From: Archilochus colubris
Taxonomy: Eukaryota > Chordata > Aves > Apodiformes > Trochilidae
Length of the DNA stretch: 64,000 nucleotides
Reading direction: 5' to 3'
Assembly: GCA_023079485.1 (NCBI GenBank)
Contig: CM041085.1
Coordinates: 33,403,121 to 33,467,120, forward strand
Of this stretch, positions 1 through 11,112 are shown piece by piece. The position numbers and the translations under genes were made by a program. The notes beneath the pieces were generated by a model. It did not search any database, was not told the DNA's origin, and saw only the letters and a list, made by a program, of their open reading frames with translations. Positions within the stretch are counted from its first letter, which is position 1; the number at the start of each line of letters is the position of its first letter.

Positions 1-3000
1 TCTGAAACTAGGGCCAGTGCCTGAAAAGAGCAAGCACTAAGCAAGCTACCATCTGCACAGCCTGAAGAATAATAACACTGAAATGCTAAAATCCATGGAT
101 TGGTGTTCCTATCCACTGTATTTTCCAACAGGCTTACAGTGAATTTTTCACTGCAGCTGATACCTATTGTCATGTACCCTCTACCAAAGACCAGTGATTG
201 AGCAGAATTCAATTTTGGTTTGGTGGATGGCACTACATACCCATCAAACTTGAGAGCATCATGTTCCCACTTCCATTCGAGTACAGTATGGTGCTAAATC
301 TACCAGAAAAATTTTTGCATTCCTTTAGTTTGCCAATCCCAAACTAACCAATTTCAAATAATAAGGTACTCCATCAGCTGGTCTGATTTTTTCTTATGGA
401 AAAGCAATTAAGGAAGTTGCCACTTCAACAAGTGAATATATGAGAACTCCTGGGTGTTTAAGAGAAAACAAACTTTTTCAAACACTGGACATTGTAAATG
501 AAATATTTTTACTCTGCTTTTCTTCTGTTCCTTTGCAAGGACAGTTCCAACCAGTTCAGATCTTTAGTCTTGCAGGATCTGGCAAGGCTAAAATTTGTTC
601 TATCTATATACTATGAGAGGTTTTTTTAAGTAATCTGCAACATAGTTTACCCTGTGCATCTTTAAATACTATCTACTGTGGCTTGCTTGGTATTTTGAAA
701 ACAGAGAGAAAACATCATGAATCTGAAAGTACATCTTGACATTACTGACCAGCAGGTGATCCTCCAGTAACCTTTTGGTTTTAGCAAGACATTGATTTCA
801 ATAGGGTCTGACTAAGGCCAAGTTTGTGCACCTTGTTAAACTTCCTTTGGTGTTGCCTGTGCTGAGTGGCCTTGAGGAGAAAAGGGGAAAGGGAAGGGAC
901 GGCCCAGAAAGGGAAAAGTTGGGAAGTCCCTGGCTTGAAGGAGGTGAGGAAGTGCCAGGTCGTGGCAGATGAGTATCCAAGATATTGTGGGTGTCACGCT
1001 GCCCTCGTTCACAGGTGACCCATCCATTTTCTGCCCTAGAAAGCTGAGCAGAGCTAGCACAGTCTGTACTGTGAAATCATTTGCACAGCCCTTTCCCAGC
1101 ACACTTTTTGGTGTGTGCCTATCAGGAGCCTCCCCAGCAGTTCCTGGGTCAAGAGCCAGGATGAGCCGGGAGCCACCCTCGAAGGCAATCAAAGGATGTG
1201 TTGGAGAGGAAAGGATTTCAGCTGTAGGGATTCAAACTGTGCTCTGCCACTATGTCTCCTGGCCAGAGATTAGGTCTGATTCACTTTGTTTACCATTTCT
1301 TTAGCCACTGATGCTGCAGTGTGGGGGAGCAAATGCTGGGCTAGCAGGTACAGGAGGCTTCAGAAGGTACAGAAGGGACTGTGCCCCTTCCTGCTGGGCA
1401 GAAATCCCTCATGTGCTGTGTGCTGCTGCCTGACATTTGGGCCTGGTACCCGTGCTTGTCACGTATGCTGCATGTTGCAGAGAGTCTGACTGCAGCCACC
1501 CTGCTCTGAAAACTGCCAACCTGCAGTGAATTTGAAAGGTCAGACTGTTCTGTGTACCCTGAAAGCAAATTCTATAGAATCAGTCAACCCTGTGCACTTG
1601 GGAAGAAGCAAGACCTGACCCACATCAACCCACATCGACCCTCAGGCTGGAGAGGCTTGTGATTAAGGAGAGCTCCATAACACTGAGATGTCCTCTCCCC
1701 TGAGCTTTGGTGTGACTTTGAAAGCTCAGCTTCCAAAATTCAAGAAGAAATTGTCCTGTAAGGTAACAGAGATGGAAGAAACATGATTAAGAACACCAGA
1801 ATAGGCAAACTCAGATGGTCCATTCCTCTAGGAAGCATATGAAAGCAGTTTGGGTGCAAAAGCTGACAGCCCTTTTTTCTATAAAAAAGGTTGCTTTGTG
1901 ATTTGTCATCTTGTGCTCTTTAAATCATGTTTTAAATTACTTCTGGGCCTACATTTGGTATCAGCTTTCAAAGAATACTGATCCTAATAATAAAAAATGG
2001 TAGTTCAAATGTCACTATTAATTGTGCTCTTTGATCTGTGACATTTGCATATTAATATTGCAGTCTCTTAAACTGACAACAGGACAAAAGCTGACAGCTG
2101 ATTTTATTTGCTTAGATACAAATAATACTGTGTTTTATTAATAATTTAATGAGATCTGTGCCTTTTACAGTCCTCCTCTGAAATTAATTGTTTTAGCTAG
2201 CAGATTTCTGACTTCTTCCTCTTTGTTTTGTTTTTTGTGGGTTTTTTTCATATATATCCAAACAGCATAATAGTGGAATTGTTGAATTAAATATTGAATG
2301 CTTGAATTGTGGTCCATGTTGCAGCATATACTTAAAGCACAGTTATCTTTAGTAAGTTGAGCATTAAAAAGTAGAAGGGTAATAATATTTTTTCTTTTAC
2401 TGAATAAGTTTTTGAATTATTTAATCTAAATGACACCCATATTGGAAAGTTAATTTTTCAGACTAAAAAGAGAATGTGAGATGTATTTCTCTCTACTCAT
2501 TATGCAGTCTGCAGACAGGTCATGTAATATATGCTTCAGTATCTCACCATCAGGCTCACAGGGCAATTTGGAAGTACAATGAACAGTAGCTGAGGGCTCC
2601 AGCAGCTCTATGCTAACCTCCAAAAGCAGTAAGATCATCCATCAGTTTTGTAATAGCCTCATGTCCAATCTGGACTGGCCATTTATCTTATTCCCAACAG
2701 GTGTTCTAGCTAATACGATGTCAACAGTGTCATTATAAATCCCAATTTTCAAGTGTTTACAGAGAGGTCATAAATATCTCACCAGTCCTTATGTCTCATA
2801 GATTTAATCTGAATTTTTAAATCCACAGACTCTCTGATGCAGTAGCAGCAGTGCAATTATCTATATGCCAACCTGGGCTTCTGTGGAACAGTGTCCTGCT
2901 GATGCAGATGGTGAGAGAGAGATGTCAGATGCCTCCTTTATTCTATGGAAAATGTGGAAAATGGAAATGATGGCATAATAGGAAGATACTTGTCTAGCTA

Positions 3001-4483
3001 CCAGGCTTTGCTTGCAGAGGATAAAGTAAGCTCAAAGCATTCAAACTACAGCTCTCATTGGTCAGAGACAGATGCTGATTAATAGCCAAGCCACTTTAAA
3101 ATTAAACACTCTTATAAGGAAGTGATGAGAGCACCTCAGTACTGAGGAATATTCCATGTGGAAAATTTTAATTGTGCTGAAAATTCATTAAAATGCACAG
3201 GTCTGAGCAGCTGAACTCAGAGATACTCCCTGATGCACATTCAAGTTCTGGATAAATGTAGGAAGTTTTACCATTTAGCATTCTAATGGAGCAGCCAGCA
3301 GTGTACTTGGCCTGCAGGCATGGAACATTTTCTGGCTTACTTGTGGTTTAATTTAATTCTTTAAGTTATGACATGTTGTATGAAATAAGAAAGGGGTAAA
3401 ATATCATGGTGATTTTGCCAAGTTTTTACCAGTTCACAAACTGCTCTAAAGCTTCCCTTGATTGCATTCTTTCACCACTCAGTATTACAAAATCAGCAAA
3501 ACAGGAGGCCGCTTTTCCTCTTTGTACATATTTTAATTGCAGACCTTGATCAACCTTCAACAAAAGCAACCCTGTGATCTCTGCTAAGCTCACATTTGAT
3601 TTTTCTTGCCTCCTGTCACTTGTCCCACACTGAGAATTCCTCCAGTAATCTTCCTTTGGTGCTTCCCATAAAAAATCTACACCACCTATGCACTTGGAGT
3701 AATTTTGAGTACTGGGGGAAAAAAGAGGAAAAGAAAAAAGAAGGATAAAAAAAAAAAGAAGAAAAAAAAAGAAGGTAAAAAAAAAAAAAAGGCACAGTGT
3801 AAATTTCCTTGAAAAACATCTTCCCTTTAGGTGTCACTCCATGTGCAGCTGTTGAAGTGCCTGTTGTGTTCTGGCAGAACCCACTTGCCAGTGTAGCAAT
3901 CCCACTGGGCTGGCAGTACAAGCAAACCCATCCCTGTAACTGGACTTATGAGCAGAGGAGAGCTCAAACCTGAGGGCTCAATGCTGAATTGAATATTTGT
4001 TGAGTAGTCATTGAATATTCAAAATACTTTTTGCTGCTAAGAACATTCACCTGCAGGAAGGGTTATTCTTACATTAATCTTCAAATGTTGGAATTCAACC
4101 CTTTTTCTGGTTTCTTTTGGCCATTCTGTGCAAGACATTTAGATAGTACATACTCCCTCCCTGCCTCACTGTGACTTACAAGTGACTGAATGGCACAGAA
4201 CTTTTAATGAACTACTTAATCAGGAGGAAAAGATATTGCCTAGTCAGCTCCAGGTCCCTCTCTCCTTCATTAAATCTGTGTTCTCTCTACTAGGTGTAGA
4301 AGATAACCATTTCATAAATGAGGTGAAGTTAATGGGAATGACCATCTGGCCACTTGCCAAGCCAGCCAGTTGCATTTTCCAGCCAAAACCTGACTGTGAT
4401 TAGTTACTGTGATTACGCTTGGCATTTAGTTTTGTGTTAACAGAGGGAAGAACCATCTCTGCCTGTTTCACTGAACAGTGAAA
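1..4483. other. Intergenic DNA, no supported gene
   Basis: Lies downstream of GRM1. AT-rich apart from a GC-richer patch at about 830-1500, where short open frames occur on both strands but match no family I know. It includes the polypurine tract at 3714-3792. In mammals the next gene in this direction is RAB32; I see none of its exons here. Confidence 0.7.
3714..3792. repeat. Polypurine (A/G) tract
   Basis: Nearly 80 bases of almost pure A and G on the plus strand (runs of A4 to A15 split by G, with three single T). Intergenic, downstream of GRM1. Confidence 0.9.
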
Positions 4484-4785
4484 CATAGAATGTCAGGTTG
4501 GAAGGGACCTCAAGGATCATCCTGTCCAACCTTTTTAAGTAGGAACATGGTTTAGGTGAGACTGCCCAGCACCTTGTCAAGCTGCCTTAAGAGTGTCCAG
4601 TGTTGGGGAATCCACAGCTTCCCTGGGGAGATAATTCAAATATCTGACTGTTCTCCTAGTGAAACATTTTCTTCTCATGTCCAGTCAGGATCTCCCCAAG
4701 AGTAACTTGCAACCCATTACTCCTCATCTTTTTCATGTAACTCCTTGTAAAAAGGGAGTCAGATATCCCTTTATCAGTCATTTAT
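4484..4785 (-). mobile_element. CR1 LINE 3'-end fragment
   Basis: On the plus strand it begins ACATAGAATGTCAGGTTGG and continues with GAAGGGACCTCAAGGATCATC, the reverse complement of the conserved CR1 3' tail. Degraded CR1 3' UTR sequence follows (ATCCACAGCTTCCCTGGGG, CCCATTACTCCTCATC). It is 5'-truncated, as most CR1 copies are, and diverged. The right boundary is approximate. Confidence 0.8.
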
Positions 4786-5388
4786 GGTATTCATCTGCTT
4801 TTAAGGAAAATAGGATTTTTCAGACGTGTAACAGTAAAATGGCACTGGAAAGTGGGTAGTGGTAAAAGCAACAGCTGGCTTCAGAACAAACGCAGGAAAT
4901 AAATACTAATTAATAAATAAACTCAGAGAAAGTTTCTAGAATTATTAAAAACTAATAGCTGAAAAATAGGCTGACCTATGTCTGCAGCCACCCTATTTGT
5001 GTGGGAGATAAAATTTTGCAGGGTACAAGATATTCTAATTCTGTAAAGAGCTATAGGTCTGGCTGGAAGAGATGCCTCCTGATCCGTGGTAATAAGGCAG
5101 GAGATGGGCTCAGAGCTCGGATTTTTACAGAGTCCTCACTCTTGCAGAGTCTCTGCAGACCTCAAATTCAAGGGCAAAGCAACACAGTTATTGAGGGACT
5201 GCCATCTTGTCTGTAGTCTCTATTTGTGTCTATGTGTGTATACAGACATTTTTCTCTTACTGGAGACTTAATCCGTTGACAGTCAACTCTGAAGTGCCTT
5301 GGAGTGCAGCCAAGATAGTACTTTCTGAAATCTTTTTGAAGTTCTCCTTTTATGAGCTGTGAAAAAAATTCCTCATTTTCACCTCAGA

Positions 5389-5433
5389 CTATATTTCTTT
5401 CTTCTTCCTTTCTTTCTTTTCACTTTTTTTAAA
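5389..5433. repeat. Polypyrimidine (TTTC)n-like tract
   Basis: Imperfect TTTC/CTTC repeats ending in a T run, with a few A. Intergenic low complexity. Confidence 0.8.
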
Positions 5434-7620
5434 GGAAACTACTAGCTTTTGTCATTCTGACATTACATATCACCAAGCATGCTTTGCTTTTTTTTTTTTT
5501 CCCTTGTACCTTATTTCAAATAGCTTGCTAAAGCTATGAGGAAATGGTCTAGGATAACCACATTTTACAGCTTCGCTGTCTTAACAAACATAGGGTATCT
5601 TTTCTCCCATTTTGAACTATAAGAAAAATCCATTTCAAGTTTATTGCTAGTCACATTGCAGATGGGAAGAGGTTTTGCTTGCCATGAAAAAATTCACTGA
5701 ATTTTTTGGCATGTGGGAAAAGAACAAGTTTGCAATACCAACTACTTGTCATTGGTGAATGGTTCATTAGGGACTCTTGTGTCATTACTTCTATCCGCAT
5801 TAGATAATGATCACATCCTCACAAATAATATGAATTATGCGTTACAATATTTGGCCTTTTTGGTGTTCTAATAAATCTGTCTTTTATTTCACACAGGGGC
5901 ACCAGAGACCTGACAGGCCCTCCATGGCTTTTTCTCCCCACCATCCATATCACATGTTACAGTTCCTCCCACCAAAAGTGGTTCATAAAACACCAGGACC
6001 CCACTGCAATTGGACAGTTAAACTAAAAGAGAAATGGATCTGCCATCAGGTGGAACAGAGACAGATGTGTGTGGCTGCCAGTGTGTGTAGAAGTAAGGAG
6101 CTACTAGAAAGAAGGAGCTTGCTCAGTCTTTGCTGCATATTTTACATCCTTTGTTTTGTGTCTTGTATATTAAGTCTGAGTCCATGAGAGAATTAAAAGC
6201 TACTGCAGAAACCTTTTTGACAAACTGATGAAAACTGGCCTTATAATAAGACAGAATATCAAAGTTAAGCCCTGCCTGGAAAAGTAAGTTGCCAGATTTC
6301 TTAGATGAACTATAGCATAAGTAAAAAAAATGTGATTGCCTCTCATTTGATTAATTGTAGTGGCAACAAAAGCCCCAAATAGCACCATTTATATTGTCAA
6401 GTGATTCCCAAATTAATAACTTCTCTTCCACCTAAATAACAAACAGTCACAATAAATGTCAGAGAATAACGGATGCATCTAGATTTTTAACAAAAAAAAA
6501 AAAAAAAAAGACTGCTTGACAGTGGTTTAGAACTGCAAGAAATATCCTTCTGAACAGGAATAGGAGCAGTAAAGGTGCTTTCCTGTACTTTTGAATTTGG
6601 CTGACTGTCTGCTCCAGCATGTGTCATTCTGGGTTGCTACCCTGGCACTGCCTTAATGCTTTACAGCACCTCCTGATGTAAGACTTCACTTGCAGCTGCT
6701 TGAAATTTTGTTGGAGTGTTTGGACTTTGATTTCCTAACAGTTCAATGCATCTCAAAGATAAAAGATTTCCTTTTGTCATTAAGAAAAAAAAATAAACAA
6801 ACCCAACAGTTTCTTCAACAAGCACTGAAATTCAGCCCAAGCTGATTATGGGCATCAGGCCTACAGTGTGTCTCCCAAGAGGGTGAGAAGTACTCAGCAC
6901 AGAGATCAGGATCCTCTCCCTGGATCAAGGAATATGCAGGAGATCACTGAGGAAGTGGATGGAAACATCCACCACAGAGATCACTTCATCCAGAGTGAGC
7001 CAGTGGCCCCAACCTTGCCATAAATTCCCACTACCCTGTAGCACTGGGTTGTGGGGGAGACTGAGAATCCTGTACTGCCACTCAGGTTCTTCAGGGATTG
7101 TGGGATGACTCAACAGAGCCCAAGCCACGAGCAACCACCATGAGGCCATCACTGCTCTGCTGTCGGCTGTGAGCCCCAGGCTGTTTCAGCTTGAAAAAGA
7201 TGGTAAATTCTGCCCAGAGGGACAGCATCAACATCCATCACATGCAAAGCTAAACTCTTGAAAAGCATGACCTTGCATTGTTCCCTTTGTACAGACATGT
7301 GAAGACAGCTTTTGAAGATGGAAGCACAACTTTCCCACGGGTTACTTTTCTATTCAGCAACAGGATGAACTTGTTTTAGGAATGAATCAGGTCCATGTGG
7401 AAAATGAAAAACATGTTACAAGGGAAGATGGATATTGAGAGAAAGCAGAAGAACTTTCATTGACTTAAAATATTAGGCTTCATTTCCAGCCTTGGGCAGC
7501 CATATGTGAAGCCGATATAATGAAGCTGTGATTTTAAGTAACTTCTCTATAAATACTAAAATGTCATGTACATTGAAGTAGCTGGACCAAACTGAGGACC
7601 TACAGGTAATGGTTTGTCCC

Positions 7621-7651
<31 letters not shown>
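7621..7651. repeat. (CT)n microsatellite
   Basis: TTCTCTCTCT... with one TTT interruption, then CAG. Intergenic. Confidence 0.95.
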
Positions 7652-9010
7652 AGTTTAATACAGAGTTTTGTAGGACTAATTGTGTCCTCAGGTCTCATAA
7701 TTTGATTAAATTGAGCAATGCTTAGTAAAGAAAGCTTCCTCACCTTCTCATAGTTGAAAAACAACCAAATATTGAGATGCTGCTCACTATCAGCACAGTA
7801 CATTCCTTGTACTGAAAGAGCGGGAGAGAGCCTGTAAAAGGAGATGGTTCTGTGGTATCATAATTAAATGCTTTAACCTAAGTAATGTCTACAAAGAAAT
7901 CATAACTACAGATGAATAAGCAGTCTTACTTTGGGCCTGCCCTATTTCAGAAAGACAGATTTGGTGATAGACAGAACCAGTGATATTAGTGTAGCTTTTA
8001 ATGTCCAAGGAGAGTATCAATAAATAATCATAATGTAAAAGAGGAGAATCACTTCTCTTTCTGCTCTGTGCCACAGGTCCTAACTCATGCCACAGGATCC
8101 TTCCATCGGAAGAAGATTTTGAAATGTTTCTCCAGAAAGGCACCTAAATCCATTACAAGTTAGATCAACAACACAAATTATATATATATGTTTAATATTG
8201 GTAGCTACCACTAAATTCAGGAGGAGAACTGAAACAGGCTTTTTATTTGTTTTCAAATGTCATAATAAGAACTTATTGCTTAGCTTTAGGAAAATATTTG
8301 CAAATGTTGGTGTTAGTATACGATGTGTCAGCCTCTTCACCTGCCAAGTGAGGAGGACAGTGCTACATCCCACACAAACATGCTACATTACAGGCAGACT
8401 GGATCCATGACTGTTTTATGCTCTATAAAGCTCCAGGAGAAGAGCGCTTGTAGCCTTCCAGAAGACAGCTTTTGATTAGCCCATGTGCCTTGTACCAGGC
8501 TGAATAATGTCATAAACATTAAGAGGCAGAAAGGACTTGGCACTGAGCTGTCTAAGTGTGGACATTATTTTGTAAGATGCCATGTCATCAGTTTAAAAAA
8601 ACAAACTTGGAGGTAGTTGAGAGAGAGAATGCAGATATTTCTAAGGCTTAAATCTGTTTTAAGGAGTTTACATGTTTCATTAGGCATGTGAAGGTTAGTT
8701 TAACTCCCTCATATATTTTACACTGGAAGTTGTGCTTACTGAAAATTAAAAGGCAGACTCATATCTCTTAATTAATACCAGTAACTACTTTTCTGGATGG
8801 CTTGAGGTGATTTCACTGATGAAGACTGAACCACACAATCATTAGTGACTGGATACTGTCTTATAAATATCAGGCTTTCCATCCAAGTGCAAAATCTCTC
8901 TCTTTTCCCCCAGGGAACCAGTTTTACTCTATTTCTTTCTCTACAGCAAACATGTTTTGGTCTTTTGTTGACAAACATTGAGCAACATATTTCTAGAATC
9001 ATTGAGCAAC

Positions 9011-9252
9011 ATCTAGAATCATAGAATGGTTTTGAAGGGACCTTAAAGATCATTTAGTTCTACCACCTCCTGTATGGACAGGGGTATCTCCCACTGGTCT
9101 GATTGCTCAGAGTCCCATCCAACCTCGAACACTTCCAAGGAGGAGAACAATTCCCCTGTGCAACCTGTGCCAGTGTCTCACCACTCTCATAGAGAAGAAT
9201 TTCTTTCTAATCTAAATCTACTCTCTTCCAGTTTCAAGCCATTACCCAGAAG
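9011..9252 (-). mobile_element. CR1 LINE 3' UTR fragment
   Basis: Starts GAATCATAGAATGG and carries the usual CR1 blocks in reverse complement: GGGACCTTAAAGATCAT, CCAGTGTCTCACCACTCTCA, AAGAATTTCTTTCTAATCTA and AAGCCATTACC. Just before it, TTGAGCAACAT and TCTAGAATCAT are locally duplicated (about 8978-9022). It runs straight into a second CR1 segment from the pol region. Confidence 0.88.
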
Positions 9253-9535
9253 CAACTAGTTCATCCATGCAGACTTTCTGGCATAGTTGTCTACCTTCAT
9301 TTCTTGTTGGGATGCATTTCTCCTGGACGTATAGGAGGTGATCCTTGAATACTGACCGCCTTCTGGGTCTCCTCTCTCCTCCAGTGCTTTATCCCATGGA
9401 TCACAATAAAGCAGATCCCTAAAGATGTCCAAGTTTACTCTCCTGATGTCCAGGTTAGCGAGCTTGCTTCACATCCTCCTTGTTGCCCTAAGGATCCTGA
9501 ATTCCACCATTCTGTGTTCATTCTAGCCAAGACTA
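9253..9535 (-). mobile_element. CR1-like LINE pol fragment (endonuclease end to linker), decayed
   Basis: Translating the minus strand gives pieces matching the end of the CR1 ORF2 endonuclease and the following linker: an MVEFRILR block, LDIRRVN...FRDLL, and after a frameshift FKDHLL and EKCIPT. A stop (TGA) interrupts the first block. In an intact CR1 this region lies far upstream of the 3' UTR, so either the middle of the element is deleted here or two fragments landed side by side. Boundaries are approximate. Confidence 0.7.
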
Positions 9536-10787
9536 GAAAAGATGGAGCTGAAAGTGTAACTTCTATATGGGTTTGTGCAGGGCTTTCCACTCAAAATAAA
9601 GGAAATAAATCAAACCCAAACTTCCATTAAAGACTTTTTTAATTTGTTCGACCTTGTCTAAATGTATAGTAGGCATTCACGACAGTTATGTCATGCTCAT
9701 AAGAGAGTTACCTCTTGGAAAATTAACAAAATTGGCCGGACTGGATGACTACCATCATTTGACTATAAGCTCACCCTGAGTCAAGCAACACAGGAAGCCT
9801 GCACGTTGCATCTTGAAATGTAGTTGCTTTAGTAGAGAAGGAAACACCACTAAATCTTTAGGAAAAATGCTGATAACTGGAGAATCCTCTCCATTTTCTT
9901 CTTTAGGTTAAGCAGTACATAATATGTCCAACAACTTACGTGAGAGCTGTCATACAATCTCTCTATGTACCTAATGGTTTGCAGGAGGCTTATTTTTTGC
10001 TATGTGGTAAATTAAATAAATAAAATTAGTATTCCAGTTCTTGAGTAGACTATTCCTGGTAGGGGGTGATACTAGTTTCATTTGAAGTATTTTACAGATG
10101 TAGTGATGCTTTCAAATTTGGGTTAAAGAAGCAAAAGACTTCTTGCCACTATACTCTTTACCTTTCATATTAGAAGCTGGACTCCAATTGCTCCCTCTCT
10201 CCTGGTGATTAATATTATTAATCTCCACAAAAGTAGGTGTTTGGCCACCAATTAAATTTAAAAAGTTCATGTTCCTCAAAGAGCAGAAGAAGTCTGAGGT
10301 ACAATGTTACTACAAGATGACAAAGCTTCTCATGCCTTGGTGCCCTGCTGTGCATTACTGTGTGACTTTGGCTGGACTGACACTAAAGAATTGGTAGGAG
10401 TATCTTGAAATAACTGATAACATCTAGAAATAACTGATAAACTTAATAACAGCCATTAAGTTTAGAAGCTGATAGATCTCGTTCAACAATTAGCTCCTCT
10501 TGCTGAGATAAGCACATCTTGTCCTGATAGGGCTGATTCTCTTTTGTGCTTTGATACTGTTGTCTTTCTCACTGTGGCAGAAGGTACAAAATGAAAGCAA
10601 ACTCTCAGCTGACAGGAATGCCTGAGTTTGGCCCCTCAGGGACAAGACATAAAGGCCTAATGGACAGAGGGCTCCGATGCAGCCCAGTCAGAACTCTGGA
10701 TTTTCATGATTTAGCCAAAGTTTTATGCATGTCAGAGTGGAACAACTCTGTACATTGGAAGTGAAAAACCCACACTTCTGAGTATTT
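9536..10787. other. Intergenic DNA, no supported gene
   Basis: AT-rich sequence between two CR1 fragments. A 14-base direct repeat (GAAATAACTGATAA) occurs twice, 22 bases apart, near 10406-10441. Nothing else seen. Confidence 0.7.
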
Positions 10788-11112
10788 CATAGAATCATAG
10801 AATGGTTTTGTTTGGAAGAGACATTAAAGATCACCTGGTTTCATCTCCCCTGCATGAGCAGGGACACCTCCCACTAGGTTGGGTTGCTCAAAGCCCCATC
10901 CCACCTGGTCTTGAACAACTCCAGGGAGGAGGCAGCCACAGCTTCCCAGGGAAATTTGTTCCAGTGTCTCACCACCATCATAGTGAAGAATTTCTTCCCA
11001 ACACCTAACCTAAGTTTACCCTCCTTCAGTTTAAAGCCATTCTCCCCTGTCCTGTCATGCCCTTATAAAAGGTCCCTCTCTATATTTCCTGCAGTCTCCC
11101 TTCAAGTACTGG
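10788..11112 (-). mobile_element. CR1 LINE 3'-end fragment
   Basis: Begins CATAGAATCATAGAATGG and contains the best preserved CR1 3' UTR in the window: GCAGGGACACCTCCCACTAG, TTGCTCAAAGCCCCATCC, CCAGTGTCTCACCACCATCA, AAGAATTTCTTCCCAACA, GGTCCCTCTCTAT and TCAAGTACTGGA. It is truncated near 11112. The open frames across it (10802-11135) are accidental. Confidence 0.93.

Larger units (their letters stand above)
4786..9010. other. Intergenic DNA, no supported gene
   Basis: AT-rich with a TTTC tract (5389), poly-A (6491-6509), a CT microsatellite (7621) and a short TA run (8180-8190). The open frames are short and without recognisable domains. Confidence 0.7.

Noticed and set aside
836..1304. Overlapping open frames of 111-118 codons on both strands
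   Set aside because: A GC-richer patch with mirrored frames; neither resembles a protein family, and there are no splice or promoter signals I trust.
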